A stretch of 64,000 bases of DNA. Origin: Massilia frigida. GTDB lineage: Bacteria > Pseudomonadota > Gammaproteobacteria > Burkholderiales > Burkholderiaceae_D. Below, piece after piece: positions 26,528-35,343 of the stretch; the first letter of the stretch is position 1; every line of letters starts with the position of its first letter. The stretch spans positions 1-64,000 of the forward strand of contig NZ_WHJG01000040.1 in assembly GCF_011682175.1 (NCBI RefSeq), read 5' to 3'. Position numbers and translations under genes: made by a program. The notes under the pieces were generated by a model that was given only the letters and a program-made list of their open reading frames with translations, did no database searches and had not been told where the DNA came from.

Positions 26528-26590
26528 GGCGCTGCACGGCAAATACTGAGGCTTGGATGGCGGGGCTTCTTCGGTCCCGCTGAAAAAGGA
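26528..26590 (+). pseudogene. remnant of a TonB-receptor 3' end and its downstream flank
   Basis: GGCGCTGCACGGCAAATACTG encodes an in-frame ALHGKY-stop, identical to the C-terminus of the receptor ending at 24595. The similarity continues past the stop codon (GATGG, GGG, CTTCGGTCCCGC, AAAA), as in 24596-24630. This is best explained by a partial duplication or a lost paralogous receptor. Confidence 0.55.
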
Positions 26591-26615
26591 GCAGTGCCGA
26601 GGATGAAGGGAGTCG

Positions 26616-26906
26616 CTATAGCCGCAAGCCGGCTTCCCGTTGGTGCCGGATGGACAGCGCTAAAACGACGTCCCGCTTGACATGGTAGTTGTATAGCGCG
26701 ATGTAAGCACTTTTCCCTTTTGAAATTACCAGCTCATGCAACCCCGTTTCGGCCGGCCTGCCAACGAAGGGATGACGAGCAAGAATGTGGATGGCTTCAT
26801 CGATCAAGTCGAGCGTGTCGGAAACGTCCAGCTTGCTCGTGGCGAGGAGGTGACTGATGCGTTCCAGGTCAGCAATCGCCCGGTTCGAGTAACTTATTTT
26901 CGCCAC
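26616..26906 (-). CDS. ParE/RelE-family toxin
   Basis: A 96-residue type II toxin-antitoxin toxin. It starts AKISYSNRAIADLERISHLL and has HPFVGRPAETGLHELVISKG, then YIALYNYHVKRDVVLALSIRHQREAG, the standard RelE/ParE fold pattern. ParE toxins poison DNA gyrase and RelE types cleave mRNA; the sequence looks more ParE-like. The start overlaps the upstream antitoxin gene by 13 bases, indicating translational coupling. It lies in an accessory patch. Confidence 0.85.
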   Translation of the reverse strand: MAKISYSNRAIADLERISHLLATSKLDVSDTLDLIDEAIHILARHPFVGRPAETGLHELVISKGKSAYIALYNYHVKRDVVLALSIRHQREAGLRL

Positions 26907-27178
26907 GGCTTGGCCTCGGGCCTGGCTGCGTCGCTATTGCTAAGGCGCTCACGCAAATAGGTACGCACATCGTCAGCGTCATAGCCCAGTCCGCTTTCCT
27001 GCATGTCGGCGAGAGCACTTTGCGCCTGCGCGACAAATTCCGCTCGCTGCTCGGCCGCATCCGTCGCTTGGCTGATTGCCCCGACCATGAACGCGTGCGT
27101 GCTGATGCCCAATTGGTCTGCTGCAGCGACCGCTCGCTCCTTGCGTTCAGGGGATAGTTGTAGTGATGTCGTTGACAT
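26894..27178 (-). CDS. ribbon-helix-helix-type antitoxin of the ParE pair
   Basis: A 94-residue antitoxin. The N-terminus MSTTSLQLSPERKERAVAAA followed by LGISTHAFMVGAISQATD is a CopG/RHH-like DNA-binding module. The C-terminal half (QSALADMQESGLGYDADDVRTYL) is the usual toxin-wrapping helix-strand region. The ATG at 27178 has GAAGG nine bases upstream; a GTG two codons earlier is too close to that site. It would autorepress the pair's promoter in the 239-base region upstream. Confidence 0.82.
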   Translation of the reverse strand: MSTTSLQLSPERKERAVAAADQLGISTHAFMVGAISQATDAAEQRAEFVAQAQSALADMQESGLGYDADDVRTYLRERLSNSDAARPEAKPWRK

Positions 27179-27364
27179 GATCACGAACCTTCATACAGTA
27201 GGGGTTACTAGGGTAGCGCCTTTCTGTCGACGGGTAAGTAATGTGCTCCACTATCTGCGCAAAACCGGAACAGCTACCAAGTTCAGAGGCCGGCGGCATG
27301 CGATTGGTTCAACGCCCGTCATCCTGTTTGAACCGGATCAATCTTGAGCGCGTTAACAACAAAA

Positions 27365-27400
27365 GGGCGGGCCCGGCTTGCGCCGGAACCCGCCCGATCA
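27365..27400 (-). terminator. intrinsic terminator of the TPR-protein gene
   Basis: On the minus strand the stem GGGCGGGTTCCGGC / GCCGGGCCCGCCC with a GCAA loop is followed by TTTTG. It lies 18 bases past the stop codon of the gene at 27418-28731. Confidence 0.75.
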
Positions 27401-27417
27401 GACAGCGATGCCGTGAA

Positions 27418-28731
27418 TTACTTGGCTGCTGGCGCCGCGGCCGTTGCCGGACGCTTGAGCCACATGGTCCAGTAACGCGCCAGGTCGCCGATGCCATCGT
27501 GACCCTTGACGGTTTCAAAGGTCTTGATCGCATCATCCTTGCGGCCAGCCTTGGCGTACGCCATACCCAGCTTGAGCTTGGCTTCTTCCGGACGCTTCAG
27601 GCCGCCCTTGGCGATGCCTTGTTCGATCCGCTCGATACCCTTGTCGAATTCGTCCATGGTCACGTAGGCATAGCCCAGATTCACCAGGCCGGTGCCGTCT
27701 TTCATCTTGGCAGCGCTGGCTTCGCCGCTGGCGATGTTCTTGGCGTCGTCGGCCGCACCCTTGTTGACGCGGTCGCGCAACGCCTTGTGCTTGCCGGCGT
27801 CGGCGCCGGTGCCCAGGACGTTGGCGGCGAAGCCGGCGTCAACCGCCTTCTTCGCTTCGACCGGGAAGCCGGCGCGCACTGCTTCTTCAGCCATGTTGAC
27901 GTAAGTCTCGGCTTCCAGCTGTTTCAGCACGGCCGACTCAAGACGGTAGGCGTCGAGCAGCAGGCGCGCGTTGAAGCTGGTCTTGCCATACATGCGGTGC
28001 AGCAAGTCGGTCCACAGCTCTTCGCTCGGGTAAGACGCGATCAGCTTCTCCAGTGCGGCCGTGTAAGCCGGCCAGTCTTTTTGCTTGCCGGTGATGGCGA
28101 CCACCAGGCGCAGGTCGCCCTCGGTCGACGCGGTGCCGGTTTTCTCGTTTTCGGCCAGCACCGCCAGCGCTTCGGTCTTGGCCGTGGCCAGGTCGTTATT
28201 CAGGTAGTAGGCGCGGGCGATCGAGCCGCGCACGCGCGCCGGCGAGCCGCCTTCGGCGACGTAGCGCTTCATCCATTCAATCGCCTTCGGATAGTTCTTG
28301 GCGTTGGTTTGCAAATTGCCCATCGCCAGGATGAATTCCGGCTTGTCGATGGCCGGCGTGCTTGGCGAGTTGATGATCGCTTCGAGCGAGGTCGCCGTCA
28401 TCGCTTCATTGCCACTGGCCGAACCGAGCGAGAATTTCATGCGCTCGATGACGTAGTTTTCGTACGGGGTGCGGTTGGCGTAGGCTTCGGCGGCAGTCAG
28501 TCTTTCCTGGACTTCAGCGAATTTCTTGCCATCGATCAAGACCTTGACGGCGGCCGGGTCGAGCAGCTTGTACAGTTCCGGACGAACGGTTTCCGGTTTG
28601 GTCGGAGCGGCGCTGGTCGCAGGCGTGGCAGGGGCGGATTGCGCGCTGGCGCTGGTCATCAGGGCGGGTGCGGCGTTCAGGCCGATGGCGGCCAAGATCA
28701 GACTGATACGGGCAAGACGAAACTGGGACAT
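27418..28731 (-). CDS. exported TPR-repeat protein
   Basis: A 437-residue protein with a signal peptide (RLARISLILAAIGLNAAPAL, cleavage near ASA-Q). The mature protein is helical with tetratricopeptide-like repeats, clearest in NLGYAYVTMDEFDKGIERIEQGI and KLGMAYAKAGRKDDAIKTFE near residues 350-415. It is probably a periplasmic protein-interaction scaffold. The ATG at 28731 has AAGGA six bases upstream. It sits downstream of the nag operon on the same strand, separated by 172 bases, and its own terminator follows, so it is probably an independent unit. Confidence 0.75.
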   Translation of the reverse strand: MSQFRLARISLILAAIGLNAAPALMTSASAQSAPATPATSAAPTKPETVRPELYKLLDPAAVKVLIDGKKFAEVQERLTAAEAYANRTPYENYVIERMKFSLGSASGNEAMTATSLEAIINSPSTPAIDKPEFILAMGNLQTNAKNYPKAIEWMKRYVAEGGSPARVRGSIARAYYLNNDLATAKTEALAVLAENEKTGTASTEGDLRLVVAITGKQKDWPAYTAALEKLIASYPSEELWTDLLHRMYGKTSFNARLLLDAYRLESAVLKQLEAETYVNMAEEAVRAGFPVEAKKAVDAGFAANVLGTGADAGKHKALRDRVNKGAADDAKNIASGEASAAKMKDGTGLVNLGYAYVTMDEFDKGIERIEQGIAKGGLKRPEEAKLKLGMAYAKAGRKDDAIKTFETVKGHDGIGDLARYWTMWLKRPATAAAPAAK

Positions 28732-28903
28732 GGAAAATCCTTCAATCAAAGACATAAAGACAGCCTGACGCTATAACGCATCAGCCCGCCGAACCGTGGA
28801 CACCTGGCCTACATGGGCGTCGTCCGCTTGGTGCGAATTTCGGACGAAGCGCATATTGTCACATAAACTTCATTTCTGCATCCTGATTTCCGTGCGGACT
28901 GGT

Positions 28904-30010
28904 TCAGGCGCGCAAAAACGCGCGTCCCCGGCCGTCGAACAGATGGCAGTGCGCGGGCGGCAAATGCAGCGCGATGCGCTCGCCCGCGCGCAGCATGGCG
29001 CCGCCCTGCGGCTGGCGCAGTGCGATCAGGGCAGGGTCGCCCGGCATGCTGGCGTACACGATGGTCTGGTCGCCCAGGTACTCGACGTGGCCGACCACGG
29101 CCGCGATCGCATTCGACTGCTGGGTAGCGGCCGGCAGCAGCGTCATGTGCTCGGCGCGGATGCCGAGCGTGACTTTGTCGCCGGTCATGGCGTCGCTGCC
29201 GTCGGCGTCGGCATCGACCAGGGTGCCGTCGGCCAGGCGCACGCGCACGCCGATGGCGCCGATATGCGTGACCTCGGCGGCGATGAAGTTCATCTTCGGC
29301 GCACCCAGAAAGCCGGCCACGAACAGGTTGCCTGGGTTGTTATACAGCTCGTACGGTGTGCCCACCTGCTCGATGCGCCCGCCGTTGATGACCACGATGC
29401 GCTGGCCCAGGGTCATCGCCTCGACCTGGTCGTGGGTCACGTAGATCATGGTGGTCTTGAGTTCCTTGTGCAGGCGGCTCAGCTCCACCCGCATCTGCAC
29501 GCGCAGGCTGGCGTCGAGGTTCGAGAGCGGTTCGTCGAACAGGAATACCTCGGGTTTGCGCACGATGGCGCGCCCGATCGCCACGCGCTGGCGCTGGCCG
29601 CCCGAGAGCTCCTTGGGGCGGCGCTGCAGCAGATGGGTGATCTGCAAAATCCCGGCGGCGCGCCCGACCTGCGCTTTCAGTTCCTCGCCCTTGTGGCCGG
29701 CCAGCTTGAGCGCGAACGCCATGTTCTCGAACACCGTCATGTGCGGATACAGCGCATACGACTGGAACACCATCGCCAGCCCGCGCTTGGCCGGCGCGAT
29801 CTCGTTGGCCAGCAGGCCGCCGATATGCAGCTCGCCGCCGCTGATCTCTTCCAGGCCCGCGATCATGCGCAGCAAGGTCGATTTGCCGCAGCCGGACGGC
29901 CCCACGAAAACCACGAATTCGCCATCGGCGATATCGAGGTCGACGCCGTGGATGATGGTCTGCCTGTCGTCGTAGCGCTTGACGACCTGCTTGAGGGTGA
30001 CGGCGGCCAT
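28904..30010 (-). CDS. sugar ABC transporter ATP-binding protein (UgpC/MsmK/MalK type)
   Basis: A 368-residue ATPase that powers a carbohydrate importer. Walker A GPSGCGKST (about residues 38-46), Q-loop, the signature LSGGQRQRVAIGRA, Walker B VFLFDEPLSNLDA and the H-loop YVTHDQVEAMTLG are complete. The C-terminal TOBE/OB domain (about 240-368) is characteristic of MalK-like proteins. The ATG at 30010 lies two bases after the stop of the carrier gene, so it is the last gene of the nag operon. It probably energises the two permeases encoded upstream. Confidence 0.95.
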   Translation of the reverse strand: MAAVTLKQVVKRYDDRQTIIHGVDLDIADGEFVVFVGPSGCGKSTLLRMIAGLEEISGGELHIGGLLANEIAPAKRGLAMVFQSYALYPHMTVFENMAFALKLAGHKGEELKAQVGRAAGILQITHLLQRRPKELSGGQRQRVAIGRAIVRKPEVFLFDEPLSNLDASLRVQMRVELSRLHKELKTTMIYVTHDQVEAMTLGQRIVVINGGRIEQVGTPYELYNNPGNLFVAGFLGAPKMNFIAAEVTHIGAIGVRVRLADGTLVDADADGSDAMTGDKVTLGIRAEHMTLLPAATQQSNAIAAVVGHVEYLGDQTIVYASMPGDPALIALRQPQGGAMLRAGERIALHLPPAHCHLFDGRGRAFLRA

Positions 30011-30012
30011 GC

Positions 30013-31329
30013 TCAGCGCACCGGCGACAGCTTGGCGGCCGCCAGTTCGGCCTGTTGGCGTTCGCTCGCGCTCATTGGAATGATCTGCGACAGAATCGCC
30101 ACCGGCACCGCGGCCGCCAGCACCCACAGGAAGAAGTTGTGGTAGCCGAGCGCGATCTGGATATCGCCGCTGATCCATTTGAACAGCGAGAAGCCCAGCT
30201 GCATGATCCCGGTCGCAAATGCATAGTGCGCGGTCTGGTATTTGCCCGGCGCGACCACCTGCATCATGTACAGGATGAGGCCCACAAAACCGAAACCGTA
30301 GCCGAACATCTCCACGCTGAGCGCCGCGCCGATCAGGGTCAGGTCGGTAGGCAGGGTGGTCGACAGATAGTAGAACACCAGGTTGGGCAGGTTCACCGCC
30401 AGGATCAGCGCCAGGATCGCACGTTTGAGGCCCAGCCAGGAGGTAAAGTAGCCGCCCGCGATACTGCCGACCACGAAGGCGATAGTGCCCGCCGTGCCGT
30501 ACACGGCGCCCACTTCGGTTGTGCTCAAGCCCAGCCCGCCCAGGTTGCGCGCTTCGCGCAGGAACAGCGGGCCTATCGTCTGCACCTGCGCTTCGCCCGC
30601 GCGGAACAGGATGATGAACAGGACCGATACCCAGATGCCCGGCTTCTTGAAAAAGTCGATGATGACTTCCTTGAGCGTGCGCGCAATCTGCGCCGCCGTG
30701 ATGTCGGCGCTGGCCGGGTTTTTCGCCAGCGGCAGCGCCCAGCCGTTGTACAGGCCAAGGACGGCCATCGTCGCCGCCAGGATGCAGAATACGATGGTCC
30801 AGGCCGAGACCACGCCCATGGTTTTTTCGAAATACCCGGCCAGCAGCAGCAGGCCGCCGGACGAGATGAAGCGCCCGGCGTTGAAGAAGGTGCCGGTCCA
30901 GCCGGCGTAGGCTGCCTGTTCCTTCTGCGTCAGGCTGGAGATGTACAAGCCGTCGCAGGCCACATCGTGGGTGGCTGATGAAATGGCGACCAGCGTGAGC
31001 ATGACGACGCAGGCTGCAAACCAGAACGGCATGTGCAGCGCCACCGCCACCAGGCCAAGGCAGGCGCCCCCGATCAGCTGGAAGCCGACCACGATGATTT
31101 TTTTGCTGCTTGCCAGCTCCAGGAAAGGGCTCCAGAGCGGCTTGAAAATCCAGGCCGACATGATGGCGGCGGTCCAGTGGGAGATATCGTCGTTGGCCAC
31201 GCCCATGCTCTTGAACATCTGGCCAGCCACCATCGCGACCGCGAAGAAGGGCAAGCCCTGCGCCAGGTACAAGCTCGGTACCCAGGCCAGTGGGCTGCGT
31301 TCTTTTTTAGTTGTTTTAGTCAGTTCCAT
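30013..31329 (-). CDS. AmpG-like MFS transporter
   Basis: A 438-residue major facilitator with about 12 to 14 membrane helices. WVPSLYLAQGLPFFAVAMVAGQMFKSMG and the HDVACDGLYISSL loop place it in the AmpG/SLC33 (PAT) family, which imports GlcNAc-anhydromuropeptides. Lying inside a GlcNAc operon with a complete ABC importer, it likely supplies a second GlcNAc-containing substrate. ATG 31329 has AAGGA five bases upstream; ATG 31335 leaves no room for a ribosome-binding site. Confidence 0.8.
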   Translation of the reverse strand: MELTKTTKKERSPLAWVPSLYLAQGLPFFAVAMVAGQMFKSMGVANDDISHWTAAIMSAWIFKPLWSPFLELASSKKIIVVGFQLIGGACLGLVAVALHMPFWFAACVVMLTLVAISSATHDVACDGLYISSLTQKEQAAYAGWTGTFFNAGRFISSGGLLLLAGYFEKTMGVVSAWTIVFCILAATMAVLGLYNGWALPLAKNPASADITAAQIARTLKEVIIDFFKKPGIWVSVLFIILFRAGEAQVQTIGPLFLREARNLGGLGLSTTEVGAVYGTAGTIAFVVGSIAGGYFTSWLGLKRAILALILAVNLPNLVFYYLSTTLPTDLTLIGAALSVEMFGYGFGFVGLILYMMQVVAPGKYQTAHYAFATGIMQLGFSLFKWISGDIQIALGYHNFFLWVLAAAVPVAILSQIIPMSASERQQAELAAAKLSPVR

Positions 31330-31360
31330 CGACATCCTTGGGTGGGGTTTCTTGACAGCG

Positions 31361-32179
31361 TTACTTGACTGCGCCGTCCATGCCGCGCATGAAGAAGCGC
31401 TGCGTGAACAGGAAGGCGGCCAGGGTGGGCAGGATCGTCAGCACGGTGCCGGCGGCGATCACGCGGGTACTGCTGCCGAAGGTGCCGCGCAAATACAGCA
31501 CGCCCACCGACAGCGGAAATTCATCCGGCTTGCTCATCACGATGGATGGCCAGATGTACTCGTTCCAGGCTTCGACCGCCGTCAGGATGCCGACCGTGGC
31601 CAGCCACGGCGCGATCAGCGGCAGCATGATCTTGCTGAAGATGATCCATTCTGACGCGCCATCCACGCGCGCCGCGTCGATCAGGTCTTGCGGTACTTCC
31701 TCGAACGCTTGCTTGAGCAGCAGGATGGCGACTGCGGTTACCACGTTCGGCAAGATCACGCCGGTGTAGGTGTCCACCAGCGACAGCTTGGTGATGGTGA
31801 TGAAGTTCACCAAAAAGTTCACTTCCGACGGCAGCACCAGGGTGGCCAGGATCACGCCGAACACCAGTTTGCGGCCGCGAAACTGCATGCGCGCCAGCGG
31901 ATAGGCGGCCATCGAACACAGTGCCAGCTTCCAGAACACGGTGCATACGGCGATCAGCACCGAGTTCTTGAAAAACGCGATGATGGGAATCGCGCGAAAT
32001 ACCTCGGCGAAGTTCTCCAGCGATGGCGCGCGCGGCCAGAAGGTGGGCGGAAAGGCGAATACATTGCCTTCGGTCGAAATGGCCGTGACCAGGGTCCACC
32101 AGAACGGGAACACGCACACCACGGCCAGCACGCACAGGATCAGGTAATGGCCGAACGTGGCCAGCGGACGGGCGCGCAT
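31361..32179 (-). CDS. carbohydrate ABC transporter permease (MalG/UgpE type)
   Basis: A 272-residue inner-membrane permease with six predicted helices. The EAA loop DAARVDGASEWIIFSKIMLPLIAPWLATVGI docks on the ATPase. The ending TLAAFLFTQRFFMRGMDGAVK is typical of MalG-like subunits. The ATG overlaps the stop of the upstream permease by one base, so the two are translationally coupled. Confidence 0.94.
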   Translation of the reverse strand: MRARPLATFGHYLILCVLAVVCVFPFWWTLVTAISTEGNVFAFPPTFWPRAPSLENFAEVFRAIPIIAFFKNSVLIAVCTVFWKLALCSMAAYPLARMQFRGRKLVFGVILATLVLPSEVNFLVNFITITKLSLVDTYTGVILPNVVTAVAILLLKQAFEEVPQDLIDAARVDGASEWIIFSKIMLPLIAPWLATVGILTAVEAWNEYIWPSIVMSKPDEFPLSVGVLYLRGTFGSSTRVIAAGTVLTILPTLAAFLFTQRFFMRGMDGAVK

Positions 32180-33045
32180 CAGCGGTGCTTCGGTTTGAGG
32201 TAGCGCAGGCACACCAGCGCAATACCGATGCAGATGCTCGATACCACCAGGCTGGCGGCCAGCGCGCGCGGCAGCTTGAGGTGCTTGAGGCCCTGGTCGT
32301 AGGCGTAGTACAGGGCGGTGAAGGTCGAATTCATCGGCCCGCCCTGGGTCAGCACATCCACTTCCTGATAGGCCTTGAGCGCGGCCAGCACCGACAGGAT
32401 CGAACATACCGCAATGGTCGGACGCAGCATGGGCACGGTGATCTTCCAGAACTGCTGCCAGCGGTTGGCGCCATCGAGCATGGCGGCTTCCTGCATGTCG
32501 GCGGGGATGGCTTGCAGCGCGGCCAGGTACATCACCATGTACCAGCCAAGCCCGCGCCACAGGGTGACGAACATGACGGCGAACAGCGCCAGCGTGTCGT
32601 CGGTCAGCCAGCCGATGGGCGCATTCGCCAGGCGCAGCTGCATGAAGACGTAATTGAGCGTGCCCTGCTCGTGGAACATGAAGCCCCACATGATGCCGAC
32701 CACCGAGACCGTGGTCACCACCGGCACGTAGAAGGCGGCGCGGAACCAGCGGATGCCGGGCAGCTGGTTATTGACCAGCACCGCCAGCGCAATCGCGCCG
32801 ATCTGCACGAACGGCACCATCACCAGGAACAGCAGTGAATTTTTGAGCCCCGTGACGAACATGTCGTTGTCGAAGATGTAGCGAAAATTATCGAGGCCGA
32901 CGAAGGACGTTGGCCGTATCAGGCTGTAATCGGTGAATGCGAGGAAGGAGCCGTAGGCCACCGGCCAGAACGAAAACACGGCCAGCAGCACCAGTGCCGG
33001 TGCCAGGAACATCCATGCCTGCAAGGTGTGGCGCCGTGTACTCAT
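32179..33045 (-). CDS. carbohydrate ABC transporter permease (MalF/UgpA type)
   Basis: A 288-residue permease with six helices. It opens WMFLAPALVLLAVFSFWPVAYGSFLAFTDYSL and has the EAA loop AAMLDGANRWQQFWKITVPMLRPTIAV. It forms a heterodimer with the downstream permease. Its ATG overlaps the binding-protein stop by four bases. Confidence 0.94.
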   Translation of the reverse strand: MSTRRHTLQAWMFLAPALVLLAVFSFWPVAYGSFLAFTDYSLIRPTSFVGLDNFRYIFDNDMFVTGLKNSLLFLVMVPFVQIGAIALAVLVNNQLPGIRWFRAAFYVPVVTTVSVVGIMWGFMFHEQGTLNYVFMQLRLANAPIGWLTDDTLALFAVMFVTLWRGLGWYMVMYLAALQAIPADMQEAAMLDGANRWQQFWKITVPMLRPTIAVCSILSVLAALKAYQEVDVLTQGGPMNSTFTALYYAYDQGLKHLKLPRALAASLVVSSICIGIALVCLRYLKPKHR

Positions 33046-34304
33046 TCGTGCAGCCTCTGTTTGGACAGTTTCTTGTTCCAGATCGCGACCGCCTGGTCGA
33101 GCGCCTGCTGCACGTCCTGCTTGCCGGTGACGCCCGCTTCGACAGCTTTCACCAGCGAGCGCCGGAGTTCGTCGTAGTCGTCGATGCCGGCCACGTACAA
33201 GGTGTGCGAGTGCGCCATCGAGCGCGCGCCCGCTTCGACGGCCTTTTCGGCCGCACCGGCGTTGGCCGGCAGTGCCAGGAAGTAGGGATCGGCGGCCGCC
33301 CTGACGGTGGTGGGGAACACGCTGGCCTGCTTGGCAAAGGCCAGCTGGCTGGCGTCGCCAGTCAGGTACAGCGCGAACTTGCCGACCGCAGGGAGTAACT
33401 TCGCATCGACACCTTTGGGTATCGCGAAATGAATCAGCCAGCCGCCGTCGGCGATGCCGGTCGGGCCGAGCGGCGCCGGCGCCACGCTGGTGATGGCGTA
33501 GATATCTTTTGCATCGTTCAGGATGCGTTTCAGAGCGGTTGGTGGCGCCAGCAGCATGCCGAGACGGCCGCCCTTGTAGGCGTCGACCACGGCGGGGAAG
33601 TTATCCTCGGCGAACAGGCTTTCCTTGAGCAGGCCGCCGGCCTTGTAGGTCGCGGCGAGTTTCTGCACCAGCGCCACGTGCTGCGCCGAATTGAACACCG
33701 CCTTGCCATCCTTGATGACGGCCAGGCCCTGCCACATGAACAGGCCATCGATTTTCGACAGCGCCGGGGCGATGCCGGCCTTGCCGGTGCGCGCGGCGAT
33801 CTGGCGCGCGAACGCAAGCTGCTCGTCGAAGCTGTGCGGTCCGCGCGTCAGGCCCGCATCCTTGAAGATGGCCTGGTTGTAGGCGATCACGGCGACGTTG
33901 CTGTACATCGGGAAGCCGTAGGTCTTGCCCTTGAAGCGCAGGTCTTCCAGGGTGCTCGGGATGTAGCTGGCCTTGGACGTGCCGAGCAGGGCGTCGATCG
34001 GCGTGAGCAGTTCGTCGCGCGCATATTCGTCGGCCCAGGGCACGTTCAGGTTGACCAGCGCCGGCGGCGTGCCGGCCACGATGCGCGTGACCAGCTTGGT
34101 CTGGATCACGTCCCACGGAAAATCGATCCACTCGATCTTCACGCCCGGATTGGCTGCCTCGTAATTGCGCGCCACCGATTCGAAAAACGGTGTGAACTTG
34201 GGCTTCATGCTGAAGGTCCAGAATTCGATTTTCGTGTCGGCGGCGGCTGCGGAAGCTGCCAGTCCCGTTGCCATCAATGCCGTCAGCAGTGTCTTTATCT
34301 TCAT
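33042..34304 (-). CDS. extracellular sugar-binding protein of the nag-operon ABC transporter
   Basis: A 420-residue periplasmic solute-binding protein of family 1. The signal peptide MKIKTLLTALMATGLAASAAAA is followed by the mature start DTKIEFWTFSMKPKFTPFFESV. YGFPMYSNVAVIAYNQAIFKDAGL is the hallmark hinge segment. It lies 16 bases after the SIS-type deaminase gene and no obvious Shine-Dalgarno precedes it. The operon context points to GlcNAc or chitobiose as ligand, but the ligand cannot be read from sequence. Confidence 0.92.
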   Translation of the reverse strand: MKIKTLLTALMATGLAASAAAADTKIEFWTFSMKPKFTPFFESVARNYEAANPGVKIEWIDFPWDVIQTKLVTRIVAGTPPALVNLNVPWADEYARDELLTPIDALLGTSKASYIPSTLEDLRFKGKTYGFPMYSNVAVIAYNQAIFKDAGLTRGPHSFDEQLAFARQIAARTGKAGIAPALSKIDGLFMWQGLAVIKDGKAVFNSAQHVALVQKLAATYKAGGLLKESLFAEDNFPAVVDAYKGGRLGMLLAPPTALKRILNDAKDIYAITSVAPAPLGPTGIADGGWLIHFAIPKGVDAKLLPAVGKFALYLTGDASQLAFAKQASVFPTTVRAAADPYFLALPANAGAAEKAVEAGARSMAHSHTLYVAGIDDYDELRRSLVKAVEAGVTGKQDVQQALDQAVAIWNKKLSKQRLHE

Positions 34305-34320
34305 TGATGGCGGGCGTGCG

Positions 34321-35343
34321 TCAGTTGGTCTTGGTGACTTTGCTGAGGTGGCGCGGGCGGTCCGGGTCCATGCCGCGCGCTTTCGACAGGTGCGCCGCCA
34401 TCACGTAGAAGGCTTGCACGGCGACGATCGGGTCCAGGTCCGGGGTGGCGGCGGTCGGCAGGGTCAGGTCGCGCTCGGGCACGTCGCTTGGCGCCGCCAG
34501 CAGCACGCGCGCGCCGCGGGTGCGCATTTCGGCCGCCAGCGCAATCAGCCCGGCCTGGGTCGGTCCGCGCGTTGCGAAAATCAGCAGCGGATAGCCATCT
34601 TCGATCAGGGCCATCGGGCCGTGCTTGATTTCGGCGCCGCTGAAAGCTTCCGCCTGCAAGGCCGAGGTTTCCTTGAACTTGAGCGCCGATTCGAGCGCGA
34701 TCGGAAAACTGATGCCGCGTCCGACCACCATGATGTTGCGGGCCGGCGTGAGTACCTCCAGCGCCGGCGACCAGTCCACCTGGGCGGCGCTGCACAGCGC
34801 CTCCGGCAGGGCGGCCAGGCCTTCGGTCAGTTCCGGGTCGTTCTGCCACTGCGCGACCAGGCGCGCACCGGCCACGAGACTGGTGATGAAGCTCTTGGTG
34901 GCGGCCACGCTCTGCTCCTTACCGGCGCGCAGCGGCATCGCCCATTCGGCGGCGGCGGCCAGCGGCGAATCGATATCGTTGACCAGCGCGATGGTGGTGG
35001 CGCCGCCGTCGCGGAAATAGCGGATCGGTTCGACCACGTCCGGGCTCTGGCCCGATTGCGAAATCGCGATGGTGAGCGTGTCGCGCGTGACCAGCGGCGA
35101 CTTGTACAAGGTCACCAGTGACATCGGCAGCGAAGCGACGATGCGCCCCATGCGTGCCATGATCAGGTAGGCACAGTAATTGGCGGCGTGGTCGGAGCTG
35201 CCGCGCGCCACCGTCAGCGCGGTGTTGAAGGTGGTGGTCCTCAGCTTGCGGCCCAGTTCCGCGTAGCGTTCGACGTCGTTTTCCAATTGCAGGGCGACGC
35301 AGTCGGCGGCGGACAGGGCTTCTTTAAGCATCAGTGAGGTCAC
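34321..35343 (-). CDS. SIS-domain glucosamine-6-phosphate deaminase (NagB-II type)
   Basis: A 340-residue protein with two SIS domains (residues about 40-180 and 200-320) that resembles the isomerase half of GlmS. ARGSSDHAANYCAYL and TIAISQSGQSPDVVEPIRYFR are the first sugar-phosphate site, and GRGISFPIALESALKFKETS the second. NagB-II enzymes convert glucosamine-6-phosphate to fructose-6-phosphate and ammonia in place of classical NagB, which is absent here. The GTG start at 35343 has AAGGAG six bases upstream and overlaps the nagA end by 20 bases. Confidence 0.88.
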   Translation of the reverse strand: MTSLMLKEALSAADCVALQLENDVERYAELGRKLRTTTFNTALTVARGSSDHAANYCAYLIMARMGRIVASLPMSLVTLYKSPLVTRDTLTIAISQSGQSPDVVEPIRYFRDGGATTIALVNDIDSPLAAAAEWAMPLRAGKEQSVAATKSFITSLVAGARLVAQWQNDPELTEGLAALPEALCSAAQVDWSPALEVLTPARNIMVVGRGISFPIALESALKFKETSALQAEAFSGAEIKHGPMALIEDGYPLLIFATRGPTQAGLIALAAEMRTRGARVLLAAPSDVPERDLTLPTAATPDLDPIVAVQAFYVMAAHLSKARGMDPDRPRHLSKVTKTN

